The notes: generated by a model not told the origin, from the sequence alone. A stretch of 64,000 nucleotides of DNA from Actinomadura xylanilytica (GCF_030283145.1 NZ_JASNWE010000001.1:372001-436000); one strand, 5' to 3'; numbered from the stretch's first letter, positions 20,157 to 29,144 are shown. Translations and numbers: made by a program.

Positions 20157-20575
20157 TGGACATCGGCGTGCTGCGCCGCGACGGCCGCACCGACCCGTTC
20201 TTCGACGGCACCGCCGCCGGGCGGCTGGTCGTCCGGCGGTGCGCGGCGTGCGACCGCTGGCTCGCGCCGGACGCCGGGGGCTGCCCCGGCTGCGGCGACG
20301 AGGACCCGGGCTGGGCTGAGGCGTCCGGCGCGGCGACCCTGGTCACCTGGACGGTCACGCACGGCCGCCCCGCCGGGGACGGCACCGTCCCGCCCCCGGC
20401 CGTGCTCGCGCTGGTGGAGCTGGCCGAGGGGCCCTGGCTGCACGCCCGCCTGGACGCCGCCGACCCGGCGGCCCTGCGCGGGCGGCTGCGCGAGGGCCTG
20501 CCGCTGACGGCGGTGTTCGTGCCCACCGAGCAGGGCGAGGCGCACCTTCTCTTCCGGCCCGAGCAAGGGGACTGA
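20156..20575 (+). CDS. DUF35 OB-fold/zinc-ribbon partner of the thiolase
   Basis: 139 residues. A rubredoxin-like zinc ribbon (CAACDRW then CPGCGDE) is followed by an OB-fold with VTWTVTHGRPAG. Proteins of this type bind acyl-CoA and work as a subunit with Ltp-type thiolases. The ATG overlaps the thiolase stop by one base; a GTG one codon earlier is possible. Its stop is 2 bases before the next gene, so it is the middle gene of the operon. The complex with the thiolase is inferred from this fixed pairing. Confidence 0.87.
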   Translation: MDIGVLRRDGRTDPFFDGTAAGRLVVRRCAACDRWLAPDAGGCPGCGDEDPGWAEASGAATLVTWTVTHGRPAGDGTVPPPAVLALVELAEGPWLHARLDAADPAALRGRLREGLPLTAVFVPTEQGEAHLLFRPEQGD

Positions 20576-20577
20576 CC

Positions 20578-21726
20578 ATGCGCACCGACATCTGCGACAC
20601 CCTCGGGATCGAGTTCCCGCTCTTCGCCTTCAGCCACTGCCGCGACGTGGTCGCCGCCGTCACCAACGCCGGCGGCCTCGGCGTGCTCGGCGCCGTCGCC
20701 TACACCCCGGACCGGCTCGAGGAGGAGCTGCGCTGGATCGACGACCACGTGGGCGGGCGCCCGTACGGGGTCGACGTCCTGGTTCCCGCCAAGATCGACG
20801 AGTCGGCCGAGCGGGCCGGCCGCGGCGAGGGCGGCCTCGACACGATGCTCGCCGCCGTCCCCGAGGAGCACTGGCGGTTCCTGTTCGGCCTGTTCGAGAA
20901 GTACGGGGTGCCGCTGCCCGACTTCGAGAAGGCCAAGCGGGCCGGATCCGGCCGCGGCGGCACCCAGGTGACCAGGGAGGGCGCCGCCGAGCTGATCGAG
21001 GTGTCCCTCGCGCACCCGATCGGGCTCATCGCCAGCGCGCTCGGCACGCCGCCGCCGCTCATGGTGGAGAAGGCCAAGGACGCCGGCGTCCCGGTCGCCG
21101 CGCTGGTCGGCACCGCCGAGCACGCCCACCGCCAGGTCGCCGCGGGCGTCGACCTGATCGTCGCGCAGGGCGGCGAGGCCGGCGGGCACACCGGCGAGAT
21201 CTCCACCATGGTCCTGGTCCCCGAGGTCGTCGACACCGTCGCGCCCGTGCCGGTGCTCGCCGCCGGCGGCATCGGCACCGGCCGGCAGATGGCCGCCGCG
21301 ATGGCGCTCGGCGCCTCCGGCGTCTGGTGCGGCTCAGTCTGGCTCACCACCGAGGAGGCCGAGACCGCGCCCGCGGTCAAGGAGAAGCTCCTGGCCGCCA
21401 CCTCCCGCGACACGATCCGGTCGCGGTCGCGCACCGGCAAGCCGGCCCGGCAGCTCGTCTCGAAGTGGACGCAGGAGTGGGAGGGGCCCGGCAGCCCCGG
21501 CGCGCTCGGCATGCCGCTCCAGATGATCATCTCGCAGGGTGCAATGATGCAGATCGACAAAATGGCCGATTCCGGCAACCCGGGGGCCCGTGAGCTGGCC
21601 AACTACTTCGTCGGCCAGATCGTCGGGCAGATGAACACCGTCAAGCCCGCCCGCCAGGTCGTCTACGACATCATGACGGAGTTCGCCGAGGCCATCGGCC
21701 GCCTGAACGCCCTCACCGAGGGCTGA
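20578..21726 (+). CDS. nitronate monooxygenase-like FMN oxidoreductase
   Basis: 382-residue TIM-barrel flavoprotein of the nitronate monooxygenase/2-nitropropane dioxygenase family. FMN-binding stretches AGGLGVLGAVAYTPD, VAQGGEAGGHTGEISTMVLV and VLAAGGIGTGRQMAAAMALGASGVWCGSVWL are present. Family members oxidise nitronates or act as enoyl-type reductases; several are found in steroid and fatty-acid gene clusters. Being the third gene of the thiolase/DUF35 operon favours a role in acyl-CoA metabolism over detoxification. No assignment to a named gene is made. Confidence 0.86.
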   Translation: MRTDICDTLGIEFPLFAFSHCRDVVAAVTNAGGLGVLGAVAYTPDRLEEELRWIDDHVGGRPYGVDVLVPAKIDESAERAGRGEGGLDTMLAAVPEEHWRFLFGLFEKYGVPLPDFEKAKRAGSGRGGTQVTREGAAELIEVSLAHPIGLIASALGTPPPLMVEKAKDAGVPVAALVGTAEHAHRQVAAGVDLIVAQGGEAGGHTGEISTMVLVPEVVDTVAPVPVLAAGGIGTGRQMAAAMALGASGVWCGSVWLTTEEAETAPAVKEKLLAATSRDTIRSRSRTGKPARQLVSKWTQEWEGPGSPGALGMPLQMIISQGAMMQIDKMADSGNPGARELANYFVGQIVGQMNTVKPARQVVYDIMTEFAEAIGRLNALTEG

Positions 21727-21831
21727 TCCCGCGCCCGCGGCTGTGGAACTTGACATGTTCGGACCGCCGATCGGGTCCTAGGCTCCCGGATAGCGACACC
21801 CGACCCGTCCCCGGCGACAGGTACCCCAGCA

Positions 21832-24732
21832 GTGAGCAATCCCAGCCCCGACGACCCCGGACGCGGCCTCTTCGCGCTCTTCGACTGGCTCACCAGCCGG
21901 ATGCCCTGGCGCCTGAACGCCCGCCCGTTCCCGGTGATCGTCCTGGACGCCGAGGCCGGCGCCGGGCCCGCGGTCCCCGAGGCGTTCGTCGAGGAGCTCA
22001 AGCACGCCGCGGCCGAGATGGCGCTGCCCGTGGTGTCCCCCGTGCTCACCGACAGCGAGGGCGACGGCGACGCCGCCGAGCTCACCGCGGCGATCGCGCT
22101 CATCGACCGCCTGTCCCAGCCGCTGACCTGGAGCAACACCCGATCGCAGTTCGGCCGGTTCCGGTTCCCCCGCGCCGACCTCGTCCAGTCCTTCCAGGCC
22201 GCCGCCCGCCAGGACGGCGAGAACGACCCGCCCTACCGCCGCTCCCCCGTCTCCGCGGTCGCCGTCTGGAACGAGCGCGCCGGGCTCTTCCGCTGGCCCG
22301 GCGACACCCTGCGCGCCCCCGCCTGGTGGTCCACCGTCGGCGGCTCCCTCCTCGCGGTCGTCGCCGTCCTCGCCGGCGGCATCGCCGACCAGACCAACCG
22401 CAAGCCGCTGATCACGGCCGCGGCGCTGGTCATCGCGCTGCTCCTATTGCTGGTCGGACTCACCACCCGCCGGCTCTGGCTGCCGGTGCTGTCCCGCCTC
22501 GGCTGGGGCAGCCGGTACCGCTGGTTCGCCAGCACCTCGTTCTTCGCCGTCCTCGGCGACGGCGACGAGGACGGCGACGACCTCGGCTTCGAGGGCCGCA
22601 TGCACCGCGTGTTCGACCGGCTGACCAAGCCGGACGCGGCCCGGTTCCTCCTCCAGATGAAGACCTTCGCGCTGCTGGAGGACATGCGGCACAACCACCG
22701 CCGCTTCGCGCCCAGCCTGCGCGGCTTCAAGCGGCCCGCGCCGCCGGTGGTGTTCCTGTCCGGCGTCGGCAGCCGCAACGGCGGCGTCCACGTGCTGTCG
22801 TCCATGAGCGACATCCGCGCCCGGCGCAGCGAGTTCCCGCCCCTGGTCGTCATCGCCACCATGGCCCCCGGGCACGGCGGCGCGCTCGGCGGCCCCGCCG
22901 GCGCCGGCGACCCTCCCAAGGACCGCTACGAGCAGTGGCGCTCGTCGCTCGGCACCGCGCAGAGCCCCAGCGAGGCGGTCCCCCTCCCGTGGCTGCTGCG
23001 CATCCCCGTCGGCGGGGACCCCCGGGCGGAGCGGTCCGGCGACGACGCCCCCGCCTTCCTCGTCCGGCGCCGTCCCCGCTGGACGTGGCTGTGGTCCTGG
23101 CGCAGCCTCGTCACCGCAGCCGCCCTCGGCGCCGTCGCCGCGACCTACGCCCAGGTGCATCTGCGCTCGACCTACTGCCACGTCGACCTCGCCTTCAACC
23201 GCAATACCGACACCCGCCTGCGCGGCACCGGCACCGACCGCGAATGCATCGGCGTCTCCACCGACGGCACCCGGTTCGAGCGGACGCACGACAGTGTCAC
23301 GCTGGCAGGCGAGCGCCGGCTCCCGAACCCGAACAACAAGGGCGCCGGCCTCACCCTCGCCGACCTGCAACGCAAGATCCACGAGGAGAACGAGAGGATC
23401 CTGAAGCGGCCGGACCCGTACGTGACGCTGATCTATGCGGGCGTGCTGGCCGCGCCGGAAGGACAGGACGACCGGACCGTCAGCAGCATCGAGGAACTCG
23501 CGGGCGCCTACCTGTCGCAGATGCGCAACAACGACCAAGGCGCCAACAAGATCGACAACCCCCTGAAGGTGCGGCTCCTGCCCGCCAACACCGGCCAGGA
23601 CATGAAGTACGCCGTCCCGATGGCCGACCTCATCCTCCGCCTGGCCCGCAACGACCCGACCGTCGTCGGCGTCGTCGGGATCGGCCGCAACACCAGGAAC
23701 TCCGAGACTGCGATCAACGATCTCGTCGGCAAGGGCCTGCCCGTCGTCAACACCGTCAACTCCTCCGACGCGCTCCCCCGGCAGGGGCTCCCCTTCTACG
23801 GCCTCGCCGCCACCAACCAGGACGAGGCCGCCGCGACCACCCGGGTACCGAAAGGCGACCGGGCCGGACGCGCCCTCATCGTCCGCCGCAAGCCCGGCCC
23901 GTCGGGGGACCTCTACAGCAAACAGATCGCCGACGACGCCATCGAGGCGCTCAAGCTCGATCCCCAGCGCGACGACGACGTGGTCGACTACACCGACGAC
24001 AGCGACATCGGCAACATCGTCCAGGGCAAGTGCACCGGCGCCCGCACCGCACCGTACGGCCTGGTGTACTTCGCCGGCCGGGCCGAGGACCTCCCCGGCC
24101 TGATGAACGGCCTCGTCCTCGGCGAATGCGCCGGCGGGAAGAAGAAGCTGAGCATCCTGGCGGGCGACGACGTGACCAAGATCAGGTTCGGCAACAGCAC
24201 CGACGACAACCAGGTAGAACTGCCCCCAAACGTCACCGTGTACCACACCGCGTTCGTGTACCTGCCCACGCTGCTCACCGCGAAGACGAGCCGCGTGAAC
24301 GCGTTCTTCAAGCTGACCGACTCGCTGCTGGGCATCGGCGGCAGCAAGGTGAGGGAGGACGAGCCGCTCCTGGCGGACGGCCAGATGGCCCTCGGATACG
24401 ACGCGGTCGTCGCCCTGAGCCAGGCCGCGCAGAACGCCTTCAGCGCGCTGCGTCCCGGCAAGGGCGGGGGCGACCCGATCCCCGGCAGCAGCCGCGTCAC
24501 CTCCGGCTCGGTACTGCTGGAGCTGCGCCGCCTGCGCGTGCCCCTGGCCGCCACCGGCGACATCGACTTCAACGGCTACCCCGACCCCGGCCACCAGGGG
24601 CTGACGCTCCTCAAGGTCGCGCCCGACAAGAAGGGGACGCCGGAACGCACCCTGGTCTGCGGCAAGATCAACGGCGATCGGCGCATCCCCGGCCTGAAGC
24701 CGTGCCCGACCTGGGCCGAGGTCATGAAGTGA
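21832..24732 (+). CDS. large membrane protein with external type-1 binding-protein-like domain, function unknown
   Basis: 966 residues. An N-terminal cytoplasmic part of about 160 residues (FPVIVLDAEAGAG onward) is followed by two adjacent membrane helices (VGGSLLAVVAVLAGGIAD and LITAAALVIALLLLLVGL). Next comes a second soluble part of about 215 residues, and a third helix near residue 430 (LVTAAALGAVAATYAQV). The C-terminal 500 residues would be outside and resemble a type-1 periplasmic-binding fold of the branched-chain amino-acid type (VVGVVGIGRNTRNSE, GLPVVNTVNSSD, PFYGLAATNQDEAA). There is no ATPase or permease beside it, so it is more likely a ligand sensor than a transporter part. The start is a GTG with a weak ribosome site. 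Its end overlaps the convergent vgb gene. Confidence 0.65.
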   Translation: MSNPSPDDPGRGLFALFDWLTSRMPWRLNARPFPVIVLDAEAGAGPAVPEAFVEELKHAAAEMALPVVSPVLTDSEGDGDAAELTAAIALIDRLSQPLTWSNTRSQFGRFRFPRADLVQSFQAAARQDGENDPPYRRSPVSAVAVWNERAGLFRWPGDTLRAPAWWSTVGGSLLAVVAVLAGGIADQTNRKPLITAAALVIALLLLLVGLTTRRLWLPVLSRLGWGSRYRWFASTSFFAVLGDGDEDGDDLGFEGRMHRVFDRLTKPDAARFLLQMKTFALLEDMRHNHRRFAPSLRGFKRPAPPVVFLSGVGSRNGGVHVLSSMSDIRARRSEFPPLVVIATMAPGHGGALGGPAGAGDPPKDRYEQWRSSLGTAQSPSEAVPLPWLLRIPVGGDPRAERSGDDAPAFLVRRRPRWTWLWSWRSLVTAAALGAVAATYAQVHLRSTYCHVDLAFNRNTDTRLRGTGTDRECIGVSTDGTRFERTHDSVTLAGERRLPNPNNKGAGLTLADLQRKIHEENERILKRPDPYVTLIYAGVLAAPEGQDDRTVSSIEELAGAYLSQMRNNDQGANKIDNPLKVRLLPANTGQDMKYAVPMADLILRLARNDPTVVGVVGIGRNTRNSETAINDLVGKGLPVVNTVNSSDALPRQGLPFYGLAATNQDEAAATTRVPKGDRAGRALIVRRKPGPSGDLYSKQIADDAIEALKLDPQRDDDVVDYTDDSDIGNIVQGKCTGARTAPYGLVYFAGRAEDLPGLMNGLVLGECAGGKKKLSILAGDDVTKIRFGNSTDDNQVELPPNVTVYHTAFVYLPTLLTAKTSRVNAFFKLTDSLLGIGGSKVREDEPLLADGQMALGYDAVVALSQAAQNAFSALRPGKGGGDPIPGSSRVTSGSVLLELRRLRVPLAATGDIDFNGYPDPGHQGLTLLKVAPDKKGTPERTLVCGKINGDRRIPGLKPCPTWAEVMK

Positions 24733-25609
24733 GGCGGGCCGCCGTCCCGATCTCCAGGGCCGTCCAGACCGCGCCGTCCGGACCCGCCGCGATGCCGTGC
24801 GGCTCCGAGGACGGCGTCGGGAGGTCATAGCCGGTGACCTCGCCGCTCAGGGTGACGCGGCCGATCCGGTTCCCGCCCCACTCGGTGAACCAGCAGGCGC
24901 CGTCCGGACCCGCCGCGATCGCATGGGGCTTGGCGCCACGGTCGGGAAGCGGGAACTCCCGGATCTCGCCGTCCACGGTGATCCGGCCGACCTGCCCCGC
25001 CCCGATCTCGACGAACCACAGGGCGTCGTCGGCGCCGCGGGCGATACCCACCGGGGCGGCGCCGCCGGTCGGCAGCGGGTGCAGCACGACGTCGCCGCCC
25101 ACGCTGATGCGGCCGATCGCGTTCGCCTGGTTGAGGGTGAACCACAGCGCCCCGTCCGCGCCCGCCGCGATCATCGAGGGGTAGCCGCCCGCGACCGGCA
25201 ACGGGAACTCGGTGAACTCGCCGCCGGTCGTGACGCGGCCGATCCGGTCGGTGTTCATCTCGGTGAACCACAGTGCGCCGTCCGGGCCCGCCGCGATGCC
25301 GTACGGTCCGCTGCCGGGCGTCGGAACCGCGAACCCGGTGACGTCGCCGCCCGTGCTGATCCGGCCGAGGTGGTGGTCGCCGGTGCGCGCGAACCACAGC
25401 GCCCCGTCAGGGCCGGGCGTGATGACGGTCGGCGAGCATCCGGGCGGGCCCGCCGGATAGCGGTCGAGCCCGCCGTCGACGGCGAGACGCACGATCTCGC
25501 CGCTCTTGTGCAAGGTGAGCCACAGCGCCCCGTCGGCCCCGGCCGCGATGCCGTACGGCTCGCCTCCCACCGGGAACTCTTGGACGGACGGCTGGCCGGT
25601 GCGCTGCAT
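24722..25609 (-). CDS. vgb: virginiamycin B lyase (streptogramin B lyase)
   Basis: 295-residue seven-bladed propeller that opens type B streptogramins by elimination. Each blade contains the recurring GIAAGPDGALWFTE pattern. His229, Glu269, His271 and Glu286 sit close to the positions of the catalytic His228, Glu268, His270 and Glu284 of the staphylococcal enzyme, and the length is nearly identical (299 there). It converges on and overlaps the preceding gene by 11 bases. Vgb-like genes are widespread in soil actinomycetes and many are intrinsic; resistance is plausible but untested. There is no signal peptide. Confidence 0.88.
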   Translation of the reverse strand: MQRTGQPSVQEFPVGGEPYGIAAGADGALWLTLHKSGEIVRLAVDGGLDRYPAGPPGCSPTVITPGPDGALWFARTGDHHLGRISTGGDVTGFAVPTPGSGPYGIAAGPDGALWFTEMNTDRIGRVTTGGEFTEFPLPVAGGYPSMIAAGADGALWFTLNQANAIGRISVGGDVVLHPLPTGGAAPVGIARGADDALWFVEIGAGQVGRITVDGEIREFPLPDRGAKPHAIAAGPDGACWFTEWGGNRIGRVTLSGEVTGYDLPTPSSEPHGIAAGPDGAVWTALEIGTAARLTS

Positions 25610-25706
25610 GGGAAGTGCCTCTCGGACGTCGGGTCTGTGATCTCTCTACCAGAGACCGCCGTCACCCTGCTGCGTGCCCGTGCCGGACGCAACTCCTTTT
25701 CCGTGC

Positions 25707-26108
25707 TCAGCACGGCGGCGGACCGGGGAACCGCATCCACACCGTCGTCCGCTGCCCGTCCGGCCGTATCCCCCAGCCCAGCGTGAGCGCCTCGATGATC
25801 CGCAGGCCCCGGCCGTCCTCGGACATCGGATCGTCGCGCGGGCACGGCCGCGCCCCGCCCGCGCCGTCGTCGGTCACCTCCGCGAGAACGTCGCCGCCCG
25901 CCGTCGCGAACGTCACCGTGACCTTCCCGCCGCGCCCCGACGCCGTGTGCTCGATGCCGTTGGTGAACGCCTCGTTCACGCACGTCTGGACGTCGTCGAG
26001 CGAGGGATGCCCCGCACCGAGCGCGTCCCGCGCGAACATCCGGACCTGCGCCGCAGACCGCTCCACCCCCGGAAGCGTGAGCGACGCGATCACCTCACTG
26101 GATGCCAT
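25707..26108 (-). CDS. RsbW-like anti-sigma-type ATP-binding protein
   Basis: 133-residue GHKL (HATPase_c_2) protein of the serine-kinase anti-sigma type. The N-box VNEAFTNGIEHT, the G1 motif VTDDGAG and the G2 region SEDGRGLRIIEAL are present. The ATG is chosen for the AAGGGA 7 bases upstream. It is divergent from an XRE-DUF5753 regulator followed by DUF397, the arrangement known from the whiJ-type loci of Streptomyces, where such proteins affect development. The partner sigma factor or regulator is not identified. Confidence 0.85.
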   Translation of the reverse strand: MASSEVIASLTLPGVERSAAQVRMFARDALGAGHPSLDDVQTCVNEAFTNGIEHTASGRGGKVTVTFATAGGDVLAEVTDDGAGGARPCPRDDPMSEDGRGLRIIEALTLGWGIRPDGQRTTVWMRFPGPPPC

Positions 26109-26181
26109 CAGTGTCCCTTCGCCGAGGGACCCAGGTTCATCGCAGCGCGCGAGCGGGACAACACGTTCCGTGGCCTGCGCG

Positions 26182-26200
26182 AATTCCAGAAACTGGAATT
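26182..26200. promoter_or_regulatory. perfect operator dyad between the divergent HATPase and XRE genes
   Basis: AATTCCAG-AAA-CTGGAATT is a perfect 8-bp inverted repeat with a 3-base spacer in the 147-base divergent region. It is AT-richer than its surroundings and correctly sized for an XRE-family dimer. It lies 74 bases before one gene and 56 before the other and could control both. It is probably the autoregulatory site of the adjacent DUF5753 regulator. Confidence 0.6.
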
Positions 26201-26255
26201 TCAGCGTTGGCCTTTCACCCGCCCACCCGACTGCGGGGCGTGACAGTCTGACCAC

Positions 26256-27110
26256 ATGCCGGAAGCATCCCCCTCCACCGTCCGCCTCCGCAAGATCGGC
26301 AGAACGCTCCGAACGATCAGGGAGGAATCGGACCACACCCTCAAGACCGCGGGCCGCCTCCGCGAACGGTCCAGCTCCTCCCTGAGCCTGATCGAGAACG
26401 GCAACCAGCCCCTCCGCCTCCGCGACCTGGCCTTCATCCTCGACCGCTACGCCGTCCCCACCGACCTCCGCGCCGCCCTGCTGACCCTCGCCGAACAAGA
26501 ACACCAAAGCGGCTGGTGGGACACGTTCAAGGACGTGGTCACCCACGGAGGTCGGGACCGCGCGACCCTAGAGGATTGCGCCTCACTCATCGTCTCGACC
26601 GAGACCACCTTCATCCCGGGCCTCCTTCAAACAGAAGAATACGCATCGGCGGTGATTCGCGGCATCAGGACTTCGCATTCACCGAGCACCCTGAACCGCT
26701 ATGTGGAATTTCGCCTGGCAAGGCAAGGAATTCTGCGACGGGCTGAACCGGCGACCTTCAACGTCATCATCGACGAGGCGGCCCTCCGCCGGGTGCGGGG
26801 CGGACGTCACGTCATGCGCGCCCAACTCAGAAGGCTGCTCAACGATTCGGAGCAAGACCATGTGTCGATCCACGTCTCGCCACTGACGGCCGAGGCCGGC
26901 CCGGACTACGCTGGGGAGTTCCAGCTTACGGACATAGGATCACCTCCGATCCTCAGTGTGGTGCGCGCCGATCACCTGACCAGCCAATGGACCGAAGAGG
27001 ATGATGCAGCGACCACTCAGTACCGGGAAGTATTCGAGCAGATTCGTTCATCAACGCTACCCGAGTCAGCCTCACAAGACCTGATCCACCGAATAGTGTC
27101 AGAGCTATGA
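26256..27110 (+). CDS. XRE-family regulator with DUF5753 (WhiJ-like)
   Basis: 284 residues. An N-terminal helix-turn-helix (about residues 10-65, LRTIREESDHTLKTAG then SSSSLSLIENGNQPLRLRDL) is followed by a DUF5753 domain recognisable by ETTFIPGLLQTEEYASAVI and VIIDEAALRR. DUF5753 is thought to sense a ligand or partner protein. The stop overlaps the DUF397 gene by 4 bases. In Streptomyces many paralogous copies exist and they modulate development and secondary metabolism; which process this one controls is unknown. The GC content is slightly lower than in its neighbours. Confidence 0.92.
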   Translation: MPEASPSTVRLRKIGRTLRTIREESDHTLKTAGRLRERSSSSLSLIENGNQPLRLRDLAFILDRYAVPTDLRAALLTLAEQEHQSGWWDTFKDVVTHGGRDRATLEDCASLIVSTETTFIPGLLQTEEYASAVIRGIRTSHSPSTLNRYVEFRLARQGILRRAEPATFNVIIDEAALRRVRGGRHVMRAQLRRLLNDSEQDHVSIHVSPLTAEAGPDYAGEFQLTDIGSPPILSVVRADHLTSQWTEEDDAATTQYREVFEQIRSSTLPESASQDLIHRIVSEL

Positions 27111-27307
27111 AGGATGTGGAGCGGGTCGATGTCGTATGGCGCAAGAGCAGTCGAACCGGTTCTCAGGGCAACGACTGCGTCGAGGTGGCGCGGCCTCACC
27201 ACATGGTGGCCGTGCGCGATTCCAAGGATCCGGACGGCCCCGTCCTCTCCTTCGGCCCGCGGGCTTGGCGGGAGTTCGTGAGCGGCGTCAAGGCGCAGAG
27301 CCTCTAG
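27107..27307 (+). CDS. DUF397 small protein
   Basis: 66 residues, nearly all DUF397: VVWRKSSRTGSQGNDCVEVA, VAVRDSKDPDGPVLSF, then the terminal WREFVSGVK. DUF397 proteins are always found beside XRE-DUF5753 regulators and behave as antagonists or co-factors of them, possibly in toxin-antitoxin fashion. The ATG overlaps the regulator stop (ATGA), so the two are translated together. Confidence 0.93.
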   Translation: MKDVERVDVVWRKSSRTGSQGNDCVEVARPHHMVAVRDSKDPDGPVLSFGPRAWREFVSGVKAQSL

Positions 27308-27448
27308 CCTGCCGCAAGGCCCGGCGACGCGCCGGCGTCACGATCCGAGGGGCTGCCTCGTCATCACTACCGAGACGCCGGTTCCCCATGCCAGGCGTCC
27401 CGTTGTGGGCGTCCATGACCGCACCGGCTCGACCTCGGGAGAGACGCA

Positions 27449-27883
27449 ATGTCCACAGCCCAGGAAGCACGCAACAAGGAGACGTACCACCACTTCCACA
27501 GCGCCGTGAACAGCGGCGATCTGGAGGTCATCTCGAAGGCGATCGACGAGTTCATCCACCCGGACGGACGGTTCCACACGGCGGAGCGGACCGGCGTGGC
27601 CGCGGTGCCGGCGCAGAAGCGCATCTGGGAGACCCTCCTGCGCGCGTTCCCCGACATCCACGTCACGGTCGAGGACCTGATCGCCGAGGGAGACAAGATC
27701 GTCGCCCGGCAGACGGTCACCGGGACCAACTCCGGTGAGTACCGGGGCATGCCCCCGACCGGCACGTCCGTCACCTACAACGAGATCTTCATCGCCCGCT
27801 TCGCCGATGGCCGGATCACCGACTTCTGGGGAGTCGTCGACCTCTACTCGCAGCTACGGCAGCTCGGCCACATCCAGGCGTAG
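27449..27883 (+). CDS. SnoaL-like ester cyclase/NTF2-fold protein
   Basis: 144 residues with the SnoaL-like pattern: ETYHHFHSAVNSGDLEVI, AFPDIHVTVEDLIAEGDKIV, TGTNSGEYRGMPPTGTSV, FADGRITDFWGVVDLYSQLRQLG. The fold is a small alpha-beta cone. Members include polyketide cyclases, but most stand-alone copies in actinomycetes have no known substrate. It ends 5 bases before the convergent MFS gene stop. No biosynthetic cluster surrounds it, so a polyketide role is unlikely. The start has a GGGAGAG site. Confidence 0.85.
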   Translation: MSTAQEARNKETYHHFHSAVNSGDLEVISKAIDEFIHPDGRFHTAERTGVAAVPAQKRIWETLLRAFPDIHVTVEDLIAEGDKIVARQTVTGTNSGEYRGMPPTGTSVTYNEIFIARFADGRITDFWGVVDLYSQLRQLGHIQA

Positions 27884-27887
27884 TCCC

Positions 27888-29144
27888 TCACCGGGCCCCT
27901 GCTGGTCGGCGCTGTCGGCCGCTTCGTGCCGTGACCGTGAGGGTGACGGCGGTCATCACCGACAGGAGGGCCCAGGCCGGGGTGAAGCTGTGGGTGAGGT
28001 CCTTGAGCAGGCCGAGGACGGGCGGCGCCAGAATGACGGCGATCTGGGTGACGGCCATGGCCAGACCGAGGGTGGCCCCGGTCCTGCCCGGTGGCGCCGA
28101 CTCGGCCACGTAGGCGACCCAGGGCCCGTACCAGCCGATCCCGAAGAACCCGAGCCAGATGAACAGCAGGCAGGCCGCCGCGGGCGAATGCCCGAGGGGC
28201 GTCATCAGTGCGATCATCCCTGCGATCACGGCGGCCATGCAGGCCATGACGCAGGTGTAGCGCCCGGACCCGCGGCGGTCGCTCCAGGCGGCCAGGCAGA
28301 CGCGGCCGGCGGCGCCCGCCCCCTGGACCGCCACGAGGACGAGGGCCGCGGGCCCGGCGCCCAGGGACGTGGTGTCGTGGAGGTACAGCACGGTCAGCAC
28401 GCCCACGCCGCTGTGCACCGAGACCAGGCTCGTCCCGGACAGCAGGATCTTCACCATGGACGGTTCCCGGAGCATCCGCGCCCAGGTGCCGAGCCGCGCC
28501 GCCGGCGAGGCGTGCGGCTCGGTCCCGTGCGGAGCGCCAGGGGCGGGCGGACGGCGGTAGAAGGTGATGAAGACGGCCGCTCCCGCGAGCGCGACGAGCC
28601 CGCCCACCACGAGCGTCGCCCGCCAGCCGAAGGCGTCGGCGAGGAAGGGCAGCGCGGCAGCGGCCAGCACGCCGCCCAGCGGCAGGCCCGCCTGGCGGAT
28701 GCCCATCGCCAGCCCCCGCTGGGACGCGTCGAACCAGGACGCCACCGACTTGCTCCCGCCGGGCTGGACGGTGCTGTATCCGGCGCCGACGATCAGCAGG
28801 ACGAGGAGCAGGGCCGCGTACCCCGGCGCCGCGCTTCCCAGGAGCAGGGCGGCGGCGACCACGCAGGCGCCCGTCCCGACGACCCAGCGTTCGCTGTGGC
28901 GGTCCAGCAGTTCCCCGGCCACCAGCAGCCCGGCCAAGGGGACCGTCTGGGCCGCCGAGAGCAGCAGCCCGAGCTGGGCCGTGCTCAGGTCCAGGTCGCG
29001 CTGAAGGTGGACGCCCATCGCCCCGATGCCCTGCACGAAGAAGCCGGAGGCGGCCTGGGTGAAGGTGGCGATGCCGAGGATGACCCACCGGTACCGCTCA
29101 GGGGTGACGCGGCCGACCTCCTGGCCGGGCCGGACGTCCGTCAC
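27888..29144 (-). CDS. MFS transporter
   Basis: 418 residues with 12 predicted membrane helices and a central hydrophilic loop (FYRRPPAPGAPHGTEPHAS). Motifs such as GSKSVASWFDASQRGLAMGIRQAGLPLGG fit the MFS family that includes oxalate/nitrate-type and drug exporters. The GTG start overlaps the stop of the GNAT gene (GTGA), so the two are co-translated. The direction and substrate cannot be read. The linked acetyltransferase makes an export/modification pair conceivable. Confidence 0.85.
   Translation of the reverse strand: MTDVRPGQEVGRVTPERYRWVILGIATFTQAASGFFVQGIGAMGVHLQRDLDLSTAQLGLLLSAAQTVPLAGLLVAGELLDRHSERWVVGTGACVVAAALLLGSAAPGYAALLLVLLIVGAGYSTVQPGGSKSVASWFDASQRGLAMGIRQAGLPLGGVLAAAALPFLADAFGWRATLVVGGLVALAGAAVFITFYRRPPAPGAPHGTEPHASPAARLGTWARMLREPSMVKILLSGTSLVSVHSGVGVLTVLYLHDTTSLGAGPAALVLVAVQGAGAAGRVCLAAWSDRRGSGRYTCVMACMAAVIAGMIALMTPLGHSPAAACLLFIWLGFFGIGWYGPWVAYVAESAPPGRTGATLGLAMAVTQIAVILAPPVLGLLKDLTHSFTPAWALLSVMTAVTLTVTARSGRQRRPAGAR

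Noticed and set aside
27449..27883. SnoaL-like gene as a sign of a polyketide cluster
   Set aside because: No polyketide synthase, tailoring or resistance genes of such a cluster lie nearby.
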